Shown here: one piece after another, positions 1 through 5,991 of the stretch
Layout: each line of letters starts with the position of its first letter
How positions within the stretch are numbered: position 1 is the first letter of the stretch
NCBI GenBank assembly: GCA_026785985.1
Contig: JAJAYX010000495.1
Location: forward strand, 1 to 10,836
DNA: 10,836 nt
From: Rudanella sp.
GTDB lineage: Bacteria > Bacteroidota > Bacteroidia > Cytophagales > Spirosomataceae
Direction of reading: 5' to 3'
Notes under the pieces: model-generated
What the model saw: only the letters and a program-made list of their open reading frames with translations
Databases searched by the model: none
Told to the model about the DNA's origin: nothing
Position numbers and translations under genes: made by a program

Positions 1-15
1 AATAATTCCAAATAA

Positions 16-48
16 AAAGGGTTCCCTGCTTTGTGGAGGGAACCCTTT
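16..48 (-). terminator. Intrinsic terminator of the ThuA/PQQ gene
   Basis: A perfect 12 bp stem (16-27 pairs with 37-48) with a 9-nt loop. Read on the minus strand, the GC-rich stem ends in a T-rich tract (CCCTTTTTATTT), the classic layout of a rho-independent terminator. It lies about 65 bp beyond the stop codon of the minus-strand gene. On the plus strand it is followed by TTTCTCTT, so it may also stop transcripts entering from the left-hand neighbour. Confidence 0.85.
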
Positions 49-85
49 CTCTTGAACCATTTTTGGTATATTCTATTGCTGACGC

Positions 86-116
86 ATGAGAGACGCAAAA
101 TATTGCGTCTCTACAT
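86..116. repeat. Palindromic repeat overlapping the stop codon
   Basis: A near-perfect hairpin: 86-98 pairs with 103-116 around the 4-nt loop AATA, with one bulged A at 113; the inner 10 bp (89-98 with 103-112) are perfect. The core reads AGAGACGCAA / TTGCGTCTCT. No T-tract follows, so it is unlikely to be the terminator itself. The TAG stop and last Met codon of the minus-strand gene lie inside the right arm. The form resembles dispersed GTAGAGACG-type palindromes I recall from Cytophagales and cyanobacterial genomes; that membership is inference. Confidence 0.7.
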
Positions 117-3100
117 TGTTCCCCCCACAAACTCCACCGTATCCACCGCCATCAGTGCTTTTGGCTTGGCATCGGGGTTTACGAAGACGAAAAAGAGCTT
201 TTGCAAGCCGTCCGGGGCTTTACTGAGGGGGATGGAAACTGGCCCCGTTGTGCCAAATTTCGCGTCGCCCGTTCCCAGAAGCTGCCCCCGTGGGGAGCCA
301 ACGTGGACTTCGATTTTGCCGCCCGCCACGCGCTCATCCGAGGCATAAACCACCACGTTCACTGCGCTGATACCCGTCAGGTCGATGTCGTCGAACGAAA
401 TGTTGCTACCCGATTGAGTTGCCACAGCCACTTCGTTTTTGGTGCCGGGTACTTCAAACTTCATGATCTCGCGGGCACCGTCGTTCTGAGCCGCTTTCAG
501 GCGGGGGCTGCGCAGGGCCATCGACGCACTGCTTGTGAGCGGGCCAGCCACGCCGTTGCCTTTGTCGGTATAAGAAGCCGACAGCAGGTAAGAACCCAGT
601 TTATTTTGTGGAGCCGTCACATAGGCACCCTTCACGGGTTGCCGCTGCATGGTTTTAGTGTCGCCGAGGGCCAGAATATAACGAACCATGTCTTTGGCAT
701 CATCTTCTTTCAGTTGAGGGTGTGCGGCCATTGCCTGTTCACCCCACACACCGCCACCACCTGTGATCACCTTGCGGGTCAGTTTATTGAGGGCCGAATT
801 GTCTTTTTTGTATTTGTTGGCCACATCGAGGTACGACGGTCCGACTGATTTCTGGTCAACCTGATGGCAGGCTTTGCAATCACTCAGTTCGATCAGACGC
901 TTGCCTGTTGAGAAACCGGTGTTAGCCTGGTGTCCTTGCGCCAGCATCGTTTTGTCGAAGCCTTCAAGGTAATTGATCGTCACGGTAACATCGTCGGGCG
1001 CGATTTTGCCGCCTTTCAGCGAACCGTCTTCCTTGTCTTCTACATCGACCTCATACTCGACGGGTTTGTTCTCGAAATAAAACGTTTTGTTGCCCTTCAC
1101 GGCCAACGCAACGGTTGGCTCGTCGTTGCCCACTTTCACTTCCATCTCGCGAGACGATACGTTTCCGGCAGCGTCAGTAATTTTCAGCGTTGGCCGATAT
1201 ACGCCGGGCTTGTCATAGGTGAACGTAGGGCTGGCCTCGGTGCTTTTGGGTAATCCCTTGCCAAAATTCCACTCATATTTGATGGCATCCCCGTCATAAT
1301 CAATGGAGCCATTGGCATTGAACGCCACTTTCAGCGGGGCCGCGCCAATGGTTTTGCTAGCCGAGGCCATCGCCACCGGCTTGCGGTTGCCCGCGTTGTA
1401 GGTGATGCGCGTCAGGCGGGCATCGTCGTTTTGTGCAAACCATTTCTGGCCGTATTCGAGCATGTACAGAGAACCATCGCTGGCAAACTGCATATCAATG
1501 GGGTGCGAGAATTTGTTGCCGGGCATAAACCGCTCCATCTTCACAAAATCGCCTTCTTTAGTCATCGAAACCGGGTTAATCCAATCCCGAATCCAGTCAT
1601 AAGCAAAGAATTTTCCATCGTAATGGCGGGGAAATTTTACGCCTGATTCCGGGTAATCATCGTAGTAATAAACCGGGCCACCCATAGCATTACGGCCACC
1701 TTTACCCACAAGTTCTCCGAACTCCGGCGAGTCGGCGTAAGGATAATAGATATATGCTTTCTGGGCGGGGGGTAACTCCGACAGGCCTGTGTTGTTAGGC
1801 GAGTTATTAATTGGTTTGGCCGGGTCGTATGCGGGGCCGCTTGTGCTATCAGCAAAGTTATAATCGCGGTAAGCGCGGTTGTCGGCTACGAACATGGGCC
1901 AGCCGAAGTTCCCGGCTTTGCGAGCCTGATTCATCTCGTCGTGACCGCGAGGGCCTCGTTTTTCGCTATTTTCACCGGCATCGGGGCCAACTTCCCCCCA
2001 ATACAAAAAGCCCGTCCGCTGATCAACGGAGATCCGGTAAGGGTTCCGGTTGCCCATCACGTAGATTTCGGGCTTTGCTTTGGCAGGGTTGCTGTTGCCA
2101 AACAAATTGCCTTCGGGAATAGTGTAGCGAGCCGCCGTTGGGTCGGCAACATCCGTCGTGGGTTTAATGCGGAGAATCTTACCCCGGAAATCGTTGGTGT
2201 TGGCCGACGAAGCCTGACCGTCCCAGCCTTTCCGGCCAGCCCGCTCGTCCATTGGGCCGTAGCCATTGGAGGCAAATGGGTTCACATCATCGCCAGTCGA
2301 GAGGTAGAGGTTACCGGCTTTGTCCCAGGCAATGGAGCCACCCGTGTGGCAGCAGTCCGTGCGTTTCACGGGTACTTTCAACAGCACTTGCTCCGATTTC
2401 AGGTCGATCTCGTCCGTCACATCGTTGAATTTGAACCGCGACAAATGCTGGGCCGTATCGCCCGATACCGGCGAATAATACAGATACAACCACTTGTTCT
2501 CATTGAACTTGGGGTCGATGTTTACGCCCATCAGTCCATACTCGAACTTGGTATAGACCGGCATATTTTTGACCACTTTGGTTGCATTGGTCTTGGGATT
2601 ATAGATTTTCAACGCGCCCTTGCGTTCGCCAAAAATTACCTTTCCATTGGGCAACACGGCCAATTCGGTTGGCTCGTCTAACTTGTCAATCAGCGTTTGC
2701 TGATAGAAGCGGTTTTCTTCGGGATAGAGCGTACTTTTTGCTGCACCGTACTTCAGTTGTTTGGCCGTTGCCCACTTGATGCCGCCGAGCAGGTTTTTCA
2801 GGAAAACGGGGTCGCTGTAGGTTTCATCGGGGTGACCAAAAGCGGTGTAGAACGCCTTGCCGCCGTCGTACTCATGATACCAGATCATGGGGTGGTCGGC
2901 TCCCATTTTGCCGTCTTTGTAGGTACTCTCGTCAATCTTAACCAGCACCTTCACATCCTTGTTGAAGTTCTTAAAATCGTAGAATTCATCCTTGATTTTC
3001 CATTTCTCCGGGAAACCAAACATCGACGGGTGGTCTTTGCTAACCACATAAGCCTCGCCGGTTTGCACGTTTGGGTTGCCGGGGTGCGAGGCAAATTGCC

Positions 3101-3509
3101 CGCCCGCCAGCTTGTTATACCACGGCCATTCATATTCGGTATCGGTGGCTGCGTGGATGCCCACATAGCCCCCTCCGGCCTGAATATACCGCTCGAAAGC
3201 AGCCTGTTGGGCATCGTCCAGCACGTCGCCGGTGGTACACAACCAAAGCACAAGGCCATAGCGTTTCAGATTGGCCTCATTGAACAGGGCGGCATTTTCG
3301 GTCGTATCGACAGAAAAGCCATTTTCTTTGCCCATTTGCATCAGCGTGCGTTTCCCAACCGGAATCGACGCATGGCGGAAGCCTTTGGTTTTGGAGAACA
3401 CCAGCACCCGATTGAGTGCCGGAGCCGCCTGTTGTGCCCAGCTTAGTGTGCTGGTCATCAGGCATATAACCGCCAAAGCCAAAAGCCGGGGGCGAATTGT
3501 AGTAAGCAT
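111..3509 (-). CDS. Exported ThuA-PQQ dehydrogenase-PKD-cytochrome c fusion protein
   Basis: A 1132-residue secreted multidomain protein. A Sec signal peptide (1 to about 25, ending SWAQQ) is followed by a ThuA glutamine-amidotransferase-like domain (about 34-250, with GIHAATDT at 117-124). A glucose/sorbosone dehydrogenase-type beta-propeller follows (about 275-705). Its CCHTGGS segment places His388 where soluble PQQ glucose dehydrogenase has its catalytic base. Next are a PKD domain (about 710-800, GSIDYDGD), a linker, and a class I cytochrome c domain with haem motif CKACH at 878-882. The tail (about 957-1132) is beta-rich and CBM6-like. The probable role is periplasmic or surface sugar oxidation, with electrons passed from PQQ to haem; the ThuA role is unknown. 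The ATG at 3509 is preferred over an in-frame GTG at 3527 because the signal peptide begins cleanly there. Substrate and cofactor use are inferred from the family. Confidence 0.92.
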   Translation of the reverse strand: MLTTIRPRLLALAVICLMTSTLSWAQQAAPALNRVLVFSKTKGFRHASIPVGKRTLMQMGKENGFSVDTTENAALFNEANLKRYGLVLWLCTTGDVLDDAQQAAFERYIQAGGGYVGIHAATDTEYEWPWYNKLAGGQFASHPGNPNVQTGEAYVVSKDHPSMFGFPEKWKIKDEFYDFKNFNKDVKVLVKIDESTYKDGKMGADHPMIWYHEYDGGKAFYTAFGHPDETYSDPVFLKNLLGGIKWATAKQLKYGAAKSTLYPEENRFYQQTLIDKLDEPTELAVLPNGKVIFGERKGALKIYNPKTNATKVVKNMPVYTKFEYGLMGVNIDPKFNENKWLYLYYSPVSGDTAQHLSRFKFNDVTDEIDLKSEQVLLKVPVKRTDCCHTGGSIAWDKAGNLYLSTGDDVNPFASNGYGPMDERAGRKGWDGQASSANTNDFRGKILRIKPTTDVADPTAARYTIPEGNLFGNSNPAKAKPEIYVMGNRNPYRISVDQRTGFLYWGEVGPDAGENSEKRGPRGHDEMNQARKAGNFGWPMFVADNRAYRDYNFADSTSGPAYDPAKPINNSPNNTGLSELPPAQKAYIYYPYADSPEFGELVGKGGRNAMGGPVYYYDDYPESGVKFPRHYDGKFFAYDWIRDWINPVSMTKEGDFVKMERFMPGNKFSHPIDMQFASDGSLYMLEYGQKWFAQNDDARLTRITYNAGNRKPVAMASASKTIGAAPLKVAFNANGSIDYDGDAIKYEWNFGKGLPKSTEASPTFTYDKPGVYRPTLKITDAAGNVSSREMEVKVGNDEPTVALAVKGNKTFYFENKPVEYEVDVEDKEDGSLKGGKIAPDDVTVTINYLEGFDKTMLAQGHQANTGFSTGKRLIELSDCKACHQVDQKSVGPSYLDVANKYKKDNSALNKLTRKVITGGGGVWGEQAMAAHPQLKEDDAKDMVRYILALGDTKTMQRQPVKGAYVTAPQNKLGSYLLSASYTDKGNGVAGPLTSSASMALRSPRLKAAQNDGAREIMKFEVPGTKNEVAVATQSGSNISFDDIDLTGISAVNVVVYASDERVAGGKIEVHVGSPRGQLLGTGDAKFGTTGPVSIPLSKAPDGLQKLFFVFVNPDAKPKALMAVDTVEFVGGTM

Positions 3510-3521
3510 AGGTTGTAAAAG

Positions 3522-3548
3522 TAGCACGTGCTAAACGAGTACTGTACT
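3522..3548. promoter_or_regulatory. Two palindromes in the leader, possible operator
   Basis: A perfect 12 bp palindrome, TAGCACGTGCTA (3522-3533), lies 12 bp upstream of the ATG. A second inverted repeat, AGTAC-T-GTACT (3538-3548), lies next to it. Both sit between the candidate -7 element and the start codon of the ThuA/PQQ gene, where a repressor would block transcription. No regulator gene is adjacent, so the operator reading is inference. The first palindrome also covers the alternative GTG start. Confidence 0.35.
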
Positions 3549-3581
3549 ATTAAAACGCTAAAAAGAGTAATTTATAATTAT

Positions 3582-3589
3582 CAAAAGTA
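3582..3589 (-). promoter_or_regulatory. Candidate -7 promoter element (TACTTTTG)
   Basis: The minus strand reads TACTTTTG, an exact match to the Bacteroidota -7 consensus TAnnTTTG. It is about 73 bp upstream of the ATG at 3509. A TTG lies 16 nt further upstream, one short of the usual 17-23 spacing to the -33 element, so the match is good but not complete. Confidence 0.45.
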
Positions 3590-3620
3590 CGGCAGATTGC
3601 AAATACAACATGCATAAAAA

Positions 3621-3649
3621 AACGAACCGCCCAAGATGAGCGGTTCGTT
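3621..3649 (-). terminator. Intrinsic terminator of hsp20
   Basis: A perfect 10 bp stem (3621-3630 with 3640-3649; AACGAACCGC) with a 9-nt loop. On the minus strand it runs into seven T residues, giving a standard rho-independent terminator 36 bp beyond the hsp20 stop codon. A smaller GCCCC/GGGGC hairpin (3662-3675) lies between the stop codon and this terminator. Confidence 0.88.
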
Positions 3650-3684
3650 CGGGATAAATCAGCCCCGTGAGGGGCGCAATCGGA

Positions 3685-4110
3685 TTAGCCGATGGCAATT
3701 TGCTTCACGGTAGGGGCCTCAACTTTAGGCTCCACTTTAGGGAGCGTCACGTTCAGGATACCATCGGTGTAGGTTGCCGAAATACCTTCTGTGTTCACGT
3801 TTTTGGGCAGGCGGAAACTCCGCTCGAATGCCTGGAAACCAAACTCCTGACGGGTATAAGTCGGAGTTTGCTCGTCGGTTTTTTCTTCCTGCTTAAATGA
3901 GATGGTCAATTTATTTTGCTCAAGGCTCAGGTTGAAATTCTCTTTTTTCAGACCGGGAGCCGCCATATGCAATGAGTAAGCGGTTTCGTCTTCTTTCACG
4001 TTCACAGCCGGAAGCTGGGTAGCAGGCTTCTGGTAACGAACGATGTTTGGACGGCCAAAAAACGAATCAAACAAAGTCGGGAGGTTGTTATAATGCACTA
4101 AGGTTGCCAT
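3685..4110 (-). CDS. Hsp20/alpha-crystallin family small heat-shock protein
   Basis: A 141-residue ATP-independent holdase chaperone that binds unfolding cytoplasmic proteins and passes them to DnaK/ClpB-type refolding machines. The short N-terminal arm (1-33) includes a PTLFDSFFGR segment typical of Bacteroidota members. The alpha-crystallin domain spans about 34-125 and carries the hallmark A-x-x-x-D-G-I-L motif (112-119). The tail ends in an I-A-I motif (138-140), the anchor that docks into neighbouring dimers during oligomer assembly. The frame opens 31 codons further upstream, but that extension has no family similarity and overlaps the apparent promoter. The ATG at 4110 follows an A-rich leader and gives the normal family length. 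It is monocistronic, with its own terminator and a complex upstream control region. Confidence 0.95.
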   Translation of the reverse strand: MATLVHYNNLPTLFDSFFGRPNIVRYQKPATQLPAVNVKEDETAYSLHMAAPGLKKENFNLSLEQNKLTISFKQEEKTDEQTPTYTRQEFGFQAFERSFRLPKNVNTEGISATYTDGILNVTLPKVEPKVEAPTVKQIAIG

Positions 4111-4156
4111 TGTATGTTGTTGTTTTGAGTGTTCAAGAATCAAGTACAACAACCTA

Positions 4157-4174
4157 TAATCAAATCCTGTGCCG
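4157..4174 (-). promoter_or_regulatory. Sigma-54-like -24/-12 element before hsp20
   Basis: The minus strand reads CGGCAC-AGGAT-TTGAT, compared with the sigma-54 consensus TGGCAC-N5-TTGCA. The GG and the -12 region are at exactly the right distance. The invariant-like C of GC at -12 is an A, and the leading T is a C. The predicted start site near 4148 would give a leader of about 38 nt to the ATG. No exact TAnnTTTG housekeeping element is present between here and the gene. Confidence 0.45.
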
Positions 4175-4196
4175 AGTGATTTTTGGGTAAAAAACG

Positions 4197-4261
4197 CTGT
4201 CAAAATGGCTGATTTTGCGAAATTTTACTTGAAAAATACTGTCATAATGGCTGATATGCGA
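4197..4261 (-). promoter_or_regulatory. Tandem 23-24 bp repeats, candidate activator sites
   Basis: Two near-identical direct copies, 4197-4220 and 4239-4261, share the core CTGTCA-(A/T)-AATGGCTGAT and end in TGCGA. On the minus strand the core reads GCCATTTTGACAG or GCCATTATGACAG, itself a loose palindrome of TGnCA half-sites. The copies start exactly 42 bp apart, four helical turns, so both face the same side of the DNA. They sit roughly 50-110 bp upstream of the predicted hsp20 start site, the usual place for enhancer sites of sigma-54 activators. The protein that binds them is not in this window. Confidence 0.55.
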
Positions 4262-4275
4262 TACGCAAACCGCAC

Positions 4276-5442
4276 TCACCGGCGGAAACTTTTCGTGATC
4301 CAGCCACCGCCGATTACGTCGTCACCTTCGTAGAAAACGGCCGCCTGCCCCGGCGCAATGGCCGACACACCCTGCTCGAACAGCACCTCCACTTGGTCGT
4401 TGCCCGTGTGCGGGTCCACTGTTTGGGTGATCATAGCGCGGGTTCCAGCGTCTTTGTAGCGCACCTTCGTAACCGTATCTAACGGCTCAACGATGCGGTC
4501 GTATTTTTGCAGATTTAACCGGCCCACCATCATACCGTCGCGGAACAAGTCGGTGTCCACGCCCAGCACAACTTCGTTCGTGTCTTTACGAATTTCGGTC
4601 ACGAACATCGGTTGCCCGAACGCCATACCCAGACCCTTGCGTTGGCCGATGGTATAGAATGGGTAGCCCTCGTGTTTGCCCATTATTTTGTCGGTGCCTT
4701 CCATCACGAAATTACCCCCGGCAACTTCGGCTTCCAGGCCCGGTACGCGCCGTTTCAGGAATCCCCGGTAGTCGTTGTCAGGCACAAAACAGATTTCGTA
4801 GGACTCCGATTTGTTCACCAATTCGATGAACCCGCGTTCGGTGGCCATCTCCCGAATTTCGGTTTTGCGCAAATGTCCCAACGGCAATTTTGTCCGGCGC
4901 AGGCTCTCCTGCGACACCCCCCACAGTACATACGACTGATCTTTCAGCGAATCAACGCCTTTTGAAATGACGTACCTGCCAACTGAATCACCTTCGTTAT
5001 CCTGATGGTCCCGCTCCGGCGTACCGGTCACACGGCGAATATTGGCGTAGTGACCCGTGGCAATAAATTCACAGTCGAGCCGGTCGGCACGGCGGAGCAG
5101 GGCATCCCATTTAATGTGGGTGTTGCACATCACGCAGGGATTAGGGGTGCGGCCTTCGAGGTATTCGCCCGTGAAGTGGTCAATGACTGCGTCGCCAAAT
5201 TCGGCCCGGATATCTAAAATATAATGGGGGAAACCAAGGCTGACCGAGATATTACGGGCATCGTTGATACTGTCAAGACTACAGCAGCCTGTTTCTTTTT
5301 TGGTCCCGCCCGACGAGGCATAGTCCCAGGTTTTCATAGTCATGCCGATGACTTCGTAACCTTCTTCGTGCAGCATTACCGCTGCCAGCGACGAGTCGAT
5401 GCCGCCACTCATAGCGACCAAAATGCGTCCGTGTTTGCTCAT
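4276..5442 (-). CDS. mnmA: tRNA 2-thiouridine(34) synthase MnmA
   Basis: A 388-residue cytoplasmic enzyme that activates U34 of tRNA-Lys, Glu and Gln with ATP and inserts sulfur, needed for accurate decoding. The N-terminal PP-loop motif SGGIDSS is at 12-18. NPCVMCN at 101-107 supplies the first active cysteine, Cys106, equivalent to the NPDxxCN cysteine of E. coli. YEICFVPD around Cys218 supplies the second, persulfide-carrying cysteine. ATGHYA at 128-133 and the IGQRKGLG segment are family signatures, and the C-terminal part is the beta-barrel tRNA-binding region. GCCSLDS at 52-58 is typical of Bacteroidota homologues. A charged insertion at about 137-157 makes the protein slightly longer than the usual 360-370 residues. 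ATG at 5442 puts the PP-loop at its normal distance. It appears to be transcribed alone. Confidence 0.96.
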   Translation of the reverse strand: MSKHGRILVAMSGGIDSSLAAVMLHEEGYEVIGMTMKTWDYASSGGTKKETGCCSLDSINDARNISVSLGFPHYILDIRAEFGDAVIDHFTGEYLEGRTPNPCVMCNTHIKWDALLRRADRLDCEFIATGHYANIRRVTGTPERDHQDNEGDSVGRYVISKGVDSLKDQSYVLWGVSQESLRRTKLPLGHLRKTEIREMATERGFIELVNKSESYEICFVPDNDYRGFLKRRVPGLEAEVAGGNFVMEGTDKIMGKHEGYPFYTIGQRKGLGMAFGQPMFVTEIRKDTNEVVLGVDTDLFRDGMMVGRLNLQKYDRIVEPLDTVTKVRYKDAGTRAMITQTVDPHTGNDQVEVLFEQGVSAIAPGQAAVFYEGDDVIGGGWITKSFRR

Positions 5443-5512
5443 TGTGTGATCTGCGAGGGGTCAAGGCCCTCCGATTTAAGTGTTTTTGTATGCGGTCATC
5501 CAAAATGACGCA

Positions 5513-5520
5513 CAAAGATA
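5513..5520 (-). promoter_or_regulatory. Candidate -7 promoter element of mnmA (TATCTTTG)
   Basis: The minus strand carries TATCTTTG, an exact TAnnTTTG match about 70 bp upstream of the mnmA ATG. No good TTG box lies at the standard spacing; TTTTG occurs only 8 nt upstream. The -7 element is therefore the main support. Confidence 0.45.
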
Positions 5521-5698
5521 CGAACACAAAATGGCGTAGCCTTAGTTTCGGCGTACGGGTATTGGCAGTACGAGTTGTCGTGGCCGGTTGTACTAGTTGA
5601 TTTATTATGAAGGGGTTAGTCATTGATGCCAACCCCATACTGAGGTTTTTTCAGGCTATTGTTAATAAGTGTCTAACCTGTATTGGTGCGTAAATACC

Positions 5699-5706
5699 TA
5701 TATTTG
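5699..5706 (+). promoter_or_regulatory. Candidate -7 promoter element (TATATTTG)
   Basis: TATATTTG matches the Bacteroidota TAnnTTTG consensus exactly, 39 bp upstream of the ATG at 5746. A CTG 18 nt upstream could be a weak -33 box. It is the best candidate promoter for the broken short frame and, by read-through, for the three-gene cluster beginning at 5992. Confidence 0.4.
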
Positions 5707-5745
5707 GCTTGATGACTTAACCTATTGATTACTCATCTTGCCACT

Positions 5746-5979
5746 ATGAAAATCGACTTGGATATTCCTGATAATAAAGTTGATTTCATACTAGAATTGC
5801 TGCGTAGCCTGTCGTTTGTTGAGGCCAAACCCCTGTAGGTATATCTGATGAAAAAACTCTGGGCTCATTGGCTTTTAAATGCCTATTTTCAGCTCATCAA
5901 TCCCATAGCTCGCATTAATCAGACTATTGGCTATGACGGTACCAGTCGTAGTATTGCTCCTGTCGAAATCATTCCTTAA
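5746..5979 (+). pseudogene. Short frame broken by TAG, antitoxin-like start
   Basis: ATG at 5746 opens a 30-residue frame (MKIDLDIPDNKVDFILELLR, then SLSFVEAKPL) ending in TAG at 5836. The same frame is open again to TAA at 5977, with a Met at 5848 and 43 further residues ending APVEIIP. The opening resembles the start of short Bacteroidota antitoxin-type proteins found next to RelE/ParE-like toxins, which usually continue with a phrase like SDEKxL. That continuation (ISDEKTL) is present just after the TAG, but in the -1 frame. This suggests a frameshifted and truncated relic. The later residues match nothing I recognise, and no toxin gene follows. It could instead be a leader peptide for the downstream cluster, 12 bp away. 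Confidence 0.4.
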
Positions 5980-5991
5980 CCCTGTACGCTT

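Larger units (their letters stand above)
5443..5745. other. Divergent intergenic region without a gene
   Basis: About 300 bp between the mnmA start and the short plus-strand frame. It contains promoter-like elements for both directions and an imperfect hairpin (GGGGTT 5612-5617 with AACCCC 5631-5636, 13-nt loop) followed by a T-run at 5646-5651. No gene on either strand reads into that hairpin, so a terminator role is doubtful. No convincing coding frame is visible. Confidence 0.5.

Noticed and set aside
201..848. Plus-strand open frame of 215 codons (similarly 1941-2681 and 2697-3446)
   Set aside because: It lies antisense within the ThuA/PQQ gene, whose product has clear domains. The translation is low-complexity and matches no family, as expected in GC-rich antisense frames.
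3510..3527. GTG start at 3527 for the ThuA/PQQ gene
   Set aside because: It adds only six residues before a good signal peptide, lies inside a palindrome, and the ATG at 3509 is a better start.
3662..3675. GCCCC/GGGGC hairpin as hsp20 terminator
   Set aside because: The stem is only 5 bp with no T-tract; the terminator at 3621-3649 is far better.
4111..4203. N-terminal extension of hsp20 to 4203
   Set aside because: It adds 31 residues unlike any Hsp20 start and covers the predicted promoter; the ATG at 4110 gives normal length.
4206..4219. Sigma-54 promoter on the plus strand (TGGC...TTTTGC) in the repeat
   Set aside because: The GG to GC spacing is two bases too short, and no plus-strand gene lies downstream.
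5612..5651. Hairpin plus T-run as a plus-strand terminator
   Set aside because: The stem is only 6 bp with a 13-nt loop, the T-run is 10 bp away, and no plus-strand gene reads into it.
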